NCBI GenBank assembly: GCA_964439395.1
Contig: CAYTNV010000005.1
Coordinates: forward strand, 1 to 64,000
Direction: 5' to 3'
DNA length: 64,000 bases
Origin: JAUUSJ01 sp964439395
GTDB lineage: Bacteria > Bacillota > Clostridia > Lachnospirales > Lachnospiraceae
Part shown: positions 1 to 8,237 of the stretch, piece after piece
Layout: every line of letters begins with the position of its first letter
Position numbering within the stretch: position 1 is the first letter of the stretch
Notes under the pieces: model-generated
Database searches by the model: none
What the model was told of the DNA's origin: nothing
What the model saw: only the letters and a program-made list of their open reading frames with translations
Translations under genes and position numbers: made by a program

Positions 1-413
1 CGCATAAGCAATGATATCTTTGAGATAAATGTGTCAACTAATATTGACAATATCATTATTAATAAACTAAATATCTTATAATAGAAATGAAGAAATTTAA
101 TTTCAATCGGAAGATAGCCAAGCTTATTAATATGCTTCTCAAATTAATAGAAATAGTAAAATAAAAGAAAAGGATTTCGGAATAAATAATATGAATTCAA
201 AAGAGTAGTCTAAATTTAAATTTTAGCCTATTCTTTTTTTAGTGAATGAAATAAAATTTTTCTATATCGGATATTTGCTAATTTTTTAACCCTATTCTTC
301 CTTTTTTTATTTCCTCCTATAATTTTTATACTATCAATTCCCTTTTCTCTCTTTCCTTTTTATCACGTATAATGCTATAATAGAGCAAGTAATAGAAAGG
401 ATTTTTATGTATT
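1..413. other. Intergenic region at window start
   Basis: No convincing gene is visible. Frame 1 stays open for 26 codons up to a TAA at 79-81 and could be the tail of a gene cut by the window edge, but it is too short to judge. A terminator at 202-240 supports transcription entering from the left. An extended -10 (TGCTATAAT, ending at 381) probably starts the transcript of the following acetyltransferase gene. Confidence 0.5.
202..240 (+). terminator. Rho-independent terminator
   Basis: AGAGTAG and CTAAA arms pair with TTTAG and CTATTCT across an AT loop, with one internal mismatch and one G-U pair, followed by seven T. It would end a transcript entering from left of the window. Confidence 0.7.
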
Positions 414-905
414 ATGGAAGTCAGAACAGCAAAAAAGACAGATATTGATATAATTATGGAAATATACGAAAATGCGAAGCAGATTATGATTGCGGATGGG
501 AATCCGACACAGTGGAATTCTTCTTATCCGTCGAGAGAACTTATCGAGGAAGACGTAAAAAAGCAGCAATCCTATGTATTAGTAGAGCAGGGAGAAGTTG
601 TTGGAGTGTTTGCTTTTATCATAGGAGAAGAACCAACGTATCAATATATTGAAGATGGAGAGTGGATTTTAGACATAAAGTACGGGACAATTCACAGATT
701 GGCCAGTGGAAGCAAGGTAAGGGGAATCGCAAAAACTTGTTTTGATTTTTGTAAGGAAACAATCCCCCATCTTCGGATAGATACTCATCCAGATAATAAG
801 ATTATGCAAAGATGTATTTATGCAAATGGATTTGAGAGATGTGGAATTATTTATGTGGCTGACGGCTCAAAGCGATATGCCTATGAATATATTGCAGAAC
901 AATAA
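414..905 (+). CDS. GNAT-family N-acetyltransferase
   Basis: A 163-residue protein of typical GNAT length that would transfer an acyl group from acyl-CoA to an amine or alcohol; the substrate cannot be read. The N-terminus (MEVRTAKKTDIDIIMEIYENAK) has the usual first strand and helix. The stretch RLASGSKVRGIAKTCFDF matches the acetyl-CoA loop and following helix, and HPDNKIMQRCIYANGFERCGIIY is the classic GNAT C-terminal half. The start at 414 is in frame; a nearer ATG at 407 reads into an early stop. The ribosome site GAAAGG at 395-400 is about 13 nt away, which is long. Monocistronic by spacing. Confidence 0.85.
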   Translation: MEVRTAKKTDIDIIMEIYENAKQIMIADGNPTQWNSSYPSRELIEEDVKKQQSYVLVEQGEVVGVFAFIIGEEPTYQYIEDGEWILDIKYGTIHRLASGSKVRGIAKTCFDFCKETIPHLRIDTHPDNKIMQRCIYANGFERCGIIYVADGSKRYAYEYIAEQ

Positions 906-1066
906 ATGGATTATTTGAGAATTTATAAATTATAAGATACGATTGGAAGTTTTCCTTTTGATACAGCGTTTTGCTCTGTATTTATTTATGTAAAGTTTAT
1001 AATAGATTTGCGGCGCAGCTGCTTATCAATTTCATGAAAAAAGTACAAAATTCAGGAGGGATAAAA

Positions 1067-1843
1067 ATGAAAATAACATGGTACGGCACAGCTGCCATCA
1101 AACTAGAAGAAAATGGAGAGGTTATTTTGATAGACCCGTTTTCAAGAATTAACCCAAAGTTAGAGCGTCCATCGATGGATGAGTTCGGCGATGTGGATAT
1201 TGTTTTGAATACTCATCCACATTTTGACCATCTCTATCATGCGCCAAGCATTTTAAATAGAACAAATGCGAACATATACGGGAGCAAAATGATGAGAGAT
1301 ACGCTTAGAAATCGCGGTGTAAATGTAGAAAAAAAGGTGAAGCTTGTTTCTGGTTATGATGTGATTAAGACAAGAGAGACATCAATTATTGTTTATCCAG
1401 CAAGACATTGTGAAAATGACGCCTTAACTAGAGCAAAAGTATTGCCAAGAACGCTCTCCACACTTCAGTTAGATCGAGCATTAACAATCGAGGAGGTTCA
1501 CAAGAAATTTCCAATAGGTGAAGATGTTTTTGCCTACAAAATAAAAGCGGAAGAAATGAATGTATTAGTATTTGGTTCTTCAGGGATGAATGAAAATATG
1601 TCTCTCCTAGAGCCGATTGATATTTTGATCTGGCCTTATCAGGGAAGAGAAGATATGGCAGAGTATTCGCTGGAAATGATTCAAAAGATTAATCCTAGAA
1701 CAGTAATTTTAAGCCATTTTGATGATGCTTTTCCGCCGATTACCGTGACGATGGACACGAAGAAATTTGTCGATTTGATGAGAAAAGTTCGTCCAGATAT
1801 CAAGGTTATTATTCCAAAATATGGAAAATCTATGAGATTTTAA
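1067..1843 (+). CDS. Metallo-beta-lactamase-fold hydrolase
   Basis: A 258-residue cytoplasmic protein of the MBL superfamily, in the UlaG/UPF0173-like branch. The metal-binding motif is THPHFDH (HxHxDH class). A later GSSGMNENMS segment and ILSHFDD supply further ligands. The N-terminal ITWYGTAAIKLEENG and ILIDPFS strands are typical of this branch. The longer reading frame begins at 971, but the AGGAGGG site at 1054-1060 and family alignment place the start at 1067. The substrate is unknown; relatives include L-ascorbate-6-phosphate lactonase. No signal peptide. Confidence 0.85.
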   Translation: MKITWYGTAAIKLEENGEVILIDPFSRINPKLERPSMDEFGDVDIVLNTHPHFDHLYHAPSILNRTNANIYGSKMMRDTLRNRGVNVEKKVKLVSGYDVIKTRETSIIVYPARHCENDALTRAKVLPRTLSTLQLDRALTIEEVHKKFPIGEDVFAYKIKAEEMNVLVFGSSGMNENMSLLEPIDILIWPYQGREDMAEYSLEMIQKINPRTVILSHFDDAFPPITVTMDTKKFVDLMRKVRPDIKVIIPKYGKSMRF

Positions 1844-1891
1844 TATAATAAAGTAACTTCTACAATAAATATATGAAAAATCCGCTTTTTA

Positions 1892-1935
1892 GATGTGGGG
1901 AAGAAAACGACTATGTTGTTTCATAAGGTATAAAA
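1892..1935 (-). repeat. Partial copy of ~70-bp structured repeat
   Basis: On the minus strand this carries TTATGAAACAAC followed by a GTTTTCTTCCCCAC block. It matches the first half of the repeat units at 7562-7703 and 10874-11012. It lies between the hydrolase and esterase genes and looks truncated and decayed. Confidence 0.55.
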
Positions 1936-1965
1936 AATAATAAAATCTTTGAAAGGAAGGTAAAA

Positions 1966-3027
1966 ATGCTAGAAAAGAAAAAATATATAATCTGGGAAAA
2001 AGAAGAATATACTCATCCAAATGTTTGCGGTTTTGTACCCAATATTATGGCATATTTGCATGATGAAGAAAAAGAAGAAAAGAAGCCCTATCCATGTATG
2101 ATTGTCGTCCCAGGAGGCGGCTATGCATCTGTATCTCCGACAGAGGGAGAGATTGTGGCAAAACGATTTTATGAAAAAGGATATCAGGTATTTGTCTTGA
2201 CATATACAATCAATTGTCTTATGGGCACCCCTGTAAAAATGCAGGCTCTAAAGGACATTTCAAGGGCAATTCGCTATATCAGAAGTCGAGCAGAGCAATT
2301 TGACATCGATATAAATCGAGTAGCTATCTGTGGATTTTCAGCGGGAGGACATCTATGTGCAAGCAGTTGTGTACATTTTGCCGATATAGCGGAGGAAGAC
2401 ACTAATGTGGGAAGAAAATATGCCAAATATTCCAATCGTCCAGACGCCGCCGTTTTATGTTATCCTGTCATTACATCTGGATTATATGCACATCAGGATT
2501 CTTTTCGCGCGCTTCTTGGAAGAGATATTTATGAAAACATAGAAGAGTCTTATGAGGGAATTTTAGGTTGTAGAACAAAAAAGGATGCCCTACAATATAT
2601 GTCTCTTGAAAAATATGTGACAAAAAATACACCACCTTGTTTTTTATGGCATACAGTGACAGACGAATTGGTTCCAATGGAGAATAGTCTCTTGTTTATG
2701 CGAGAACTTCGAAGAGAAAAGATATCAGTTGGATATCATGTATTTTCAAGTGGACATCATGGTATGTCTTTGGCAAATGAGACTTGGGCTAAGGGATTAT
2801 TTGGAGAGGACTATACCCATGAGCAGACGAAGCTCCTTATGGCTGCAATCAGAGCTGGAGAAATTTCTCTGAGCGAGGAAGATAAAAAAGAGTATGAGGC
2901 ATTTTGCGAGTATCAAAAGGAGCATCCAAAATGGATAGAGGGACCTACAAATCCAGAGGTAGAGCAATGGTTTGATATGGTAGTTATGTGGCTTTCAGCG
3001 AACTTGATTTCAGATGAAAAAATATAG
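1966..3027 (+). CDS. Alpha/beta-hydrolase esterase (acetyl esterase/lipase family)
   Basis: A 353-residue alpha/beta-hydrolase. The oxyanion-hole segment VVPGGGYASVSPTEGE and the nucleophile elbow GFSAGGHL (GxSxGG) are those of the BD-FAE/xylan-esterase-like group. A late Asp lies in WHTVTDELVPMEN, and the catalytic His in SSGHHGMSLA. It has no signal peptide, so it probably deacylates imported sugars or small esters in the cytoplasm. The C-terminal 80 residues are charged and extend past the usual fold. AAGGAAGG sits upstream of the chosen ATG. Confidence 0.85.
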   Translation: MLEKKKYIIWEKEEYTHPNVCGFVPNIMAYLHDEEKEEKKPYPCMIVVPGGGYASVSPTEGEIVAKRFYEKGYQVFVLTYTINCLMGTPVKMQALKDISRAIRYIRSRAEQFDIDINRVAICGFSAGGHLCASSCVHFADIAEEDTNVGRKYAKYSNRPDAAVLCYPVITSGLYAHQDSFRALLGRDIYENIEESYEGILGCRTKKDALQYMSLEKYVTKNTPPCFLWHTVTDELVPMENSLLFMRELRREKISVGYHVFSSGHHGMSLANETWAKGLFGEDYTHEQTKLLMAAIRAGEISLSEEDKKEYEAFCEYQKEHPKWIEGPTNPEVEQWFDMVVMWLSANLISDEKI

Positions 3028-3178
3028 TTTGATAAAATTGGATTGTATTGTATAATTAATTTTTCTGTGTTAAGATAAAGACTATTAAAAAATGATTTGA
3101 ATTTATGAAGTTTTTCTTGAAAAGCATATAAGAATATGACAGGGAAAAGCTTAAAATAATAATAGAAAGGGATAAAAT

Positions 3179-4273
3179 ATGTATGATTATTTAGTCGTGG
3201 GTTCTGGGCTTTACGGTTCCGTATTTGCCAGAGAAGCCATGAACAAAGGAAAAAAGGTTCTCGTAGTTGAGAGGAGAGAGCATATAGGAGGCAATATTTA
3301 TACGAAGGAAGTAGAGGGAATTATGGTGCATCAGTATGGGGCACATATTTTTCACACGAGTAACCGTCGTATTTGGGAATATATGGAACAATTTTGCGAA
3401 TTTTATCCATATATTAATAGCCCAGTTGCAAACTATAAAGGTGAGATTTATAATTTGCCTTTTAATATGAACACATTTTCTAAAATGTGGAATATTTCTA
3501 CTCCAGCGGAGGCAAAAGAGATGATAGCAAAGCAGAGAAAGGAGATTACTGGAGAACCGAAGAATTTAGAGGAACAGGCAATTTCTCTTGTGGGACGAGA
3601 TATATATGAAAAGCTCATAAAAGGATATACGCAAAAGCAGTGGGGACGTGAATGTACAGAACTTCCATCATTTATTATAAGAAGATTGCCAGTACGCTTT
3701 ACGTACAATAATAATTATTTTTCAGACCGCTATCAAGGAATTCCACAAGAGGGATATACAGCTATAATAGAAAAGATGCTAGATGGAGCGGATATTTTGC
3801 TCTCCACGGATTATCTAAAGGAAAAGAAAGAGCTTGATAAAAAGGCGAAGAAGATAATTTATACAGGCGCGATTGATGAGTATTTTGGATATGAGCTTGG
3901 AGCATTAGAGTATCGAAGTGTCCGCTTTGAAAATGAGATTCTTGATATAGATAATGTACAGGGAAATGCGGTGGTCAATTATACAGATAAAGAAATACCG
4001 TATACGAGAGTAATTGAGCATAAGCATTTTGTTGATGGAAAGCAGGAAAAGACGGTTATTAGCAGAGAATATAGTACCGAGTGGAAAATTGGAGATGAAC
4101 CTTATTATCCAGTTAATGACGAGAAAAATAAAATACTTTATCAAAAGTATAGGGAATTGGCAGAAAAAGAAGACAATATTATTTTTGGTGGAAGATTAGG
4201 GGAATATCAGTATTACGATATGGATAAAGTTATTTTATCTGCATTAGACATATGCGATAGAGAGTTAGTGTAA
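3179..4273 (+). CDS. glf: UDP-galactopyranose mutase
   Basis: This FAD enzyme interconverts UDP-galactopyranose and UDP-galactofuranose for surface polysaccharide. The 364-residue length is normal for bacterial Glf. It opens with the dinucleotide-binding motif YDYLVVGSGLYGSVFA, followed by ERREHIGGNIYT and HQYGAHIFHT, which bind FAD and the substrate. KGYTQKQWG and RLPVRFTYNNNYF are family signatures. No galactofuranosyltransferase lies nearby. GAAAGGG precedes the start. Sixteen bases separate it from the chloride transporter gene, so the two may be cotranscribed. Confidence 0.95.
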   Translation: MYDYLVVGSGLYGSVFAREAMNKGKKVLVVERREHIGGNIYTKEVEGIMVHQYGAHIFHTSNRRIWEYMEQFCEFYPYINSPVANYKGEIYNLPFNMNTFSKMWNISTPAEAKEMIAKQRKEITGEPKNLEEQAISLVGRDIYEKLIKGYTQKQWGRECTELPSFIIRRLPVRFTYNNNYFSDRYQGIPQEGYTAIIEKMLDGADILLSTDYLKEKKELDKKAKKIIYTGAIDEYFGYELGALEYRSVRFENEILDIDNVQGNAVVNYTDKEIPYTRVIEHKHFVDGKQEKTVISREYSTEWKIGDEPYYPVNDEKNKILYQKYRELAEKEDNIIFGGRLGEYQYYDMDKVILSALDICDRELV

Positions 4274-4289
4274 GAGAGAAGGAAAAAAA

Positions 4290-5840
4290 GTGATAAAAAG
4301 TCAGACAGATTTGAAATTAAAGTTTCGAGTTTTAGTGGATGGTTTGATTGTGGGAATTGTGGCATCCATTATCGCAATTATTTATCGTCTGCTTTTGCAG
4401 TACGCGGAAAAGTTCGTCTTTTGGGTGGCAGATATCGTGGAGAAAAATCCGATATATGTAGTTGGATTTTTTATTTTGCTTGCCATGTTGGCTATAGTAG
4501 TACAAAAGATAGTAGATTGGGAGCCGATGATTTCAGGCAGTGGTATTCCACAAGTGAGTGGCGAGATGAAGGGATATCTCAACTTGAATTGGTGGAGGGT
4601 TTTGATTGCTAAAATTGTCGGAGGAACGCTCTGTATTATTGGAGGTATGTCTCTTGGACGGGAGGGCCCGTCTGTACAGCTTGGAGCGATGGCTGGAAAG
4701 GGAATTGCGAAAATTAGAAAATACGATAAAACAGATGAGCAGACCTTAATTACATGTGGGGCAGGAGCGGGACTTGCTGCAGCGTTTAATGCACCGCTGT
4801 CGGGAGTTATGTTTTCTCTGGAGGAGATTCACAAAAACTTTAATTCCTTTGTTATCATTTCAACAATGGCAGGTGCTGCTATCGCAGATTTTTTATCAAA
4901 ATACATTTTTGGATTTTCAACAGTGTTTCAGTTTGAGGAGCTTGAGCTATTTCCACTTCGGTATTACTGGGTTCTTGTTTTACTTGGAGTTTTATTAGGC
5001 TGTGCAGGAGCTTTTTATAATAAAGTGATGTTATCTGTGCAGGCAATGTATAAGAAGATAAATAGAAAGGCGAAAAAATTTAAATTATTTATTCCGTTTT
5101 TCTTTTCCGGTATATTGATTATCGTGATGCCGCAAGTTTTGGCAGGCGGTCATGCAATGGTGGAAATTTTAGAGAGAAGTAATCAGCTTCTTATCTATTT
5201 GATTGCGCTGTTGCTCGTGAAGTTTTTGTTCTCAGCAATTTGTTTTGGCTCAGGTGCACCTGGCGGAATTTTTTTCCCACTCTTAGTGCTTGGCGCCTAT
5301 GTCGGAGCAATTTTTGGAACGATTAGTATTAATGTATTTGGCATGGATGCGGGATTAATTAATACATTTATTATTTTGTCAATGGCGGGAATTTTCTCCT
5401 CGATTGTGCGTGCACCAATCACAGGCATTATTTTGATTGCAGAGATGACAGGAACACTGGAACATTTGATTGCACTTGTTTTTGTATGTATTATTTCCTA
5501 TATTTTTGCGTATGCAATGAATAGTGAACCTATCTATGAGAGCTTACTTGACCGTATTTTAGAAAATATTGGAAAGAAAAAAGAAGGGTATACTTCGAGC
5601 GAGAAAGTACTAAGTAGTTTTGTCGTTGGATATGGCTCAGAGGCACAGGGAAAAATGATTAAAGATATTCATTGGCCAGAAAAATCTCTTGTTGTTTCTT
5701 TACAGCGGGGAAGTGAAGAAATTATTCCACAGGGAAATACAAATATTTTGATGAGTGATATTTTGTATGTTTTATGTAATGAGGAAAATTTATCTATAGT
5801 AAAAGAGCAAGTTGCAGCCATCTGTGAGAGTAAAGTATAG
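4290..5840 (+). CDS. ClC-type chloride/proton antiporter with C-terminal TrkA-C-like domain
   Basis: A 516-residue polytopic membrane protein. It has the three ClC selectivity signatures: GSGIPQ, GREGPS (with the gating Glu) and GSGAPGGIFFP. The Glu in FSLEEIHK matches the internal proton-pathway Glu of exchangers, so antiport is likelier than a channel. After the last helix, residues from about 430 to the end form a soluble RCK/TrkA-C-like ligand domain. The start is a GTG with GAGAAGGA upstream. It may serve acid or osmotic stress responses; this is inferred. Confidence 0.93.
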   Translation: MIKSQTDLKLKFRVLVDGLIVGIVASIIAIIYRLLLQYAEKFVFWVADIVEKNPIYVVGFFILLAMLAIVVQKIVDWEPMISGSGIPQVSGEMKGYLNLNWWRVLIAKIVGGTLCIIGGMSLGREGPSVQLGAMAGKGIAKIRKYDKTDEQTLITCGAGAGLAAAFNAPLSGVMFSLEEIHKNFNSFVIISTMAGAAIADFLSKYIFGFSTVFQFEELELFPLRYYWVLVLLGVLLGCAGAFYNKVMLSVQAMYKKINRKAKKFKLFIPFFFSGILIIVMPQVLAGGHAMVEILERSNQLLIYLIALLLVKFLFSAICFGSGAPGGIFFPLLVLGAYVGAIFGTISINVFGMDAGLINTFIILSMAGIFSSIVRAPITGIILIAEMTGTLEHLIALVFVCIISYIFAYAMNSEPIYESLLDRILENIGKKKEGYTSSEKVLSSFVVGYGSEAQGKMIKDIHWPEKSLVVSLQRGSEEIIPQGNTNILMSDILYVLCNEENLSIVKEQVAAICESKV

Positions 5841-5869
5841 GTTTTTTCTGGACTTTTAGGAATGTATTG

Positions 5870-5898
5870 ATGAAATATTAGTTAAACTAATATTTCAT
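5870..5898. repeat. 29-bp near-perfect palindrome
   Basis: Fourteen-base arms (ATGAAATATTAGTT and its complement) flank one central base. The palindrome lies between the ClC gene and the DUF1846 gene. A related stretch at about 7517-7556 has a similar GTTTTT...CTG...TTGATGAAATATTA block. It could be a protein-binding site or a terminator remnant; no T-run follows. Confidence 0.5.
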
Positions 5899-6023
5899 AG
5901 AAGAGAATTAAAAATGATATAATATAAAGATAGAATTAGGTTGTACAAAAAGAAAAAATGAGGTACATAGTCGTTTTTATAATGATTTGAGCCTTAGTCA
6001 AAGTGAAAGGAATGAAAATAAAA

Positions 6024-7502
6024 ATGAAAATAGGATTTGACAATGAGAAATATATTAAGACACAGTCAGAACAGATTAAAAAAAGAATAGGAGATTTTGG
6101 GGATAAGCTCTATTTGGAATTTGGAGGGAAGCTTTTTGATGATTATCATGCATCTAGAGTTTTGCCAGGTTTTCAAAAGGATTCTAAATTTCAGATGCTA
6201 ATGCAGCTTTCTGAACAGGCAGAAATTGTAATTGCCATTAGTGCACAAGATATTGAGAAAAATAAAGTAAGAGGAGATATTGGAATTACATATGATTTGG
6301 ATGTTCTCCGCTTGATTGATACCTTTCGTGAGAAGGGACTTTATGTTGGCAGTGTTGTTATGACAAAATATACGGGACAAGAGAGTGCAAAATTATTTAA
6401 AGAAAAATTGGCGCAGTTTAATATTCCTGTTTATCTGCATTATTTAATTGCCGGCTATCCAAATAATATTCCTCTTATTGTGAGCGAGGAGGGATATGGA
6501 AAGAATGATTATATTAAGACAAGTCGTCCACTCGTTATTGTAACGGCACCAGGACCTGGAAGTGGAAAGATGGCAGTATGTCTTTCACAGCTTTATCATG
6601 AGCATAAGAGAGGAATTCATGCAGGATATGCGAAATTCGAGACATTTCCTATTTGGAATATTCCTCTAAAACATCCAGTAAACTTAGCATATGAGGCTGC
6701 CACAGCAGACTTAAATGATGTAAATATGATTGACCCATTTCATTTAGAAGCATATGGAAAAACTACTGTTAATTATAATCGCGATATTGAGATATTTCCA
6801 GTGCTTCGCACGATTTTCCAAAAAATCTATGGAAAAAGTCCATATCAATCTCCAACAGATATGGGGGTAAATATGGCTGGAAACTGTATTATCGATGATG
6901 AGGCTTGCTGTGAAGCTTCTAAGCAGGAGATTATTAGAAGATACTATCGTACTGCCAATGATGTATTATTACAAAAATGCAATGAAGTGCCACTGTATAA
7001 GATTGAACTTTTATTAAATCAGGCAGATATTACATTAGATAGAAGAAAAGTTGTGTCTATTGCAAAAGAGCTGGAAAAAGAGACAGGAGCGCCTGCCGCT
7101 GCGATGGAGCTTCCTGACGGTACAATTATTACAGGAAAAACATCTAAACTTCTTGGGCCATCCGCTGGAATGTTATTAAATGCATTAAAGAAACTTGGTA
7201 ATATTGATGATAATATTGATTTGATTTCATCGAATGCGATTGAGCCAATTCAATCTCTTAAGGTAAATTATTTGCATAGTAAAAATCCAAGACTGCATAT
7301 GGAGGAAGTATTGATTGCATTATCAAGCAGCGTTGTATTTAATCCAATGGCGAAGAGAGCACTTGAGCAATTGCCAAAATTAGCAGGTTGTCAGGCACAT
7401 TGCTCTGTTATGTTGGCAGAGAATGATAGCAGGATGTTTAAAAGATTAGAAATTGAATGTACCTGTGAGGCAAAGTATGAAAATGATTCGCTATATCACT
7501 AG
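6024..7502 (+). CDS. DUF1846 family protein
   Basis: A 492-residue protein matching the DUF1846 family, widespread in Firmicutes and without an assigned reaction. It begins KIGFDNEKYIKTQSEQIKKRI, the family's usual start, so the ATG at 6024 is preferred over the GTG at 6003. TAPGPGSGKMAVCLSQLYHE in the middle looks like a phosphate-binding loop. KINGxx-like adenylyl motifs are not evident. It is cytoplasmic. GAAAGGA at 6005-6011 is the ribosome site, with wide spacing. Probably monocistronic. Confidence 0.85.
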   Translation: MKIGFDNEKYIKTQSEQIKKRIGDFGDKLYLEFGGKLFDDYHASRVLPGFQKDSKFQMLMQLSEQAEIVIAISAQDIEKNKVRGDIGITYDLDVLRLIDTFREKGLYVGSVVMTKYTGQESAKLFKEKLAQFNIPVYLHYLIAGYPNNIPLIVSEEGYGKNDYIKTSRPLVIVTAPGPGSGKMAVCLSQLYHEHKRGIHAGYAKFETFPIWNIPLKHPVNLAYEAATADLNDVNMIDPFHLEAYGKTTVNYNRDIEIFPVLRTIFQKIYGKSPYQSPTDMGVNMAGNCIIDDEACCEASKQEIIRRYYRTANDVLLQKCNEVPLYKIELLLNQADITLDRRKVVSIAKELEKETGAPAAAMELPDGTIITGKTSKLLGPSAGMLLNALKKLGNIDDNIDLISSNAIEPIQSLKVNYLHSKNPRLHMEEVLIALSSSVVFNPMAKRALEQLPKLAGCQAHCSVMLAENDSRMFKRLEIECTCEAKYENDSLYH

Positions 7503-7561
7503 ATAAGGGAAAATGGGTTTTTCCTGAACTTTGGGCTGGATGTTGATGAAATATTATCAAA

Positions 7562-7703
7562 AGCTATACTCTCCGATTATACCGCATTCCATGTTCTATA
7601 GGTAAAGAAATATTTCGTTGTTTTATAAAGTATACCTTATGTTGCATACCACATCATATACCCTATGGGCGAAGAAACAGTTTATGTTGTTTCGTAAGGG
7701 ATA
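7562..7703 (-). repeat. Two tandem ~70-bp structured repeat units
   Basis: Read on the minus strand, the two units each have a TTAYRAAACAAC start, a short hairpin, a GCCC/GGG hairpin (decayed in one unit) and a GGTATGC- or GGTATAA-type end. They are homologous to the units at 10874-11012, in opposite orientation relative to the flanking clpC transcript. They fill most of the 333-bp gap before the GntR gene, just upstream of its promoter. Confidence 0.6.
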
Positions 7704-7737
7704 AAAATTGATTTCTGTGAAGGAAAATCTTCACTGC

Positions 7738-7775
7738 TTGACAAAATATGTTATTTGTTATAGTATATATATAAC
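7738..7775 (+). promoter_or_regulatory. Promoter and candidate GntR operator for the clpC transcript
   Basis: TTGACA (7738-7743), a 17-nt spacer and TAGTAT (7761-7766) form a strong sigma-A promoter. The -10 lies inside a near-perfect palindrome, GTTATA-N7-TATAAC, at 7757-7775. A dyad at this place is what a YtrA-type GntR repressor would bind, so autoregulation by the next gene is plausible. Confidence 0.75.
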
Positions 7776-7835
7776 AATGAATAAAAATAGAATGATTTAA
7801 GTTTATAAAGCCTTGCAGTGAAGGAGGTAGATGGC

Positions 7836-8210
7836 ATGTTAATAGAGATAGATTTTAGCAGTGAGCAGGCGATTTATATGCAGCTTCATAATCAGATCGT
7901 GATTGCGATTGCAAAAGAAGAACTAAAAGACGGAGAATCTTTGCCTTCCGTGAGACAGATGGCGGATGAACTTGGCGTTAATATGCATACTGTGAATAAG
8001 GCGTATAGCATTTTAAAACAGGAAGGTTATTTAAAATTAGACCGCAGAACGGGGGCAGTTATTTGCCTTGAGTCAGGATCTAAACCAGATCATATCGCAT
8101 CTTTGCATCGAGAGATGGAGATGATTATTGCAAAAGCAATTTGTAAGGATATTACAAAAGATGAAATGTCGCGTATCGTTTCAGATATGTATGATATGTT
8201 TTTTCATTAA
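7836..8210 (+). CDS. Short GntR-family (YtrA-type) transcriptional regulator
   Basis: A 124-residue DNA-binding protein. Residues about 10-75 form a winged helix with the GntR signature (LPSVRQMADELGVNMHTVNKAYSILKQEGYL). The short helical C-terminus is typical of YtrA-type members, which lack a large effector domain. The start at 7836 follows AAGGAGGT at 7821-7828. It lies 27 bp upstream of clpC in the same transcript, in the place where CtsR usually sits in Firmicutes. It probably represses its own operon through the dyad over the promoter; this is inferred. Confidence 0.88.
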   Translation: MLIEIDFSSEQAIYMQLHNQIVIAIAKEELKDGESLPSVRQMADELGVNMHTVNKAYSILKQEGYLKLDRRTGAVICLESGSKPDHIASLHREMEMIIAKAICKDITKDEMSRIVSDMYDMFFH

Positions 8211-8237
8211 AAGGAAATATATTTTAGGAGGAAATAA

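Noticed and set aside
1..81. Open frame at the left edge, possible tail of a cut gene
   Set aside because: Only 26 codons, with no recognisable motif.
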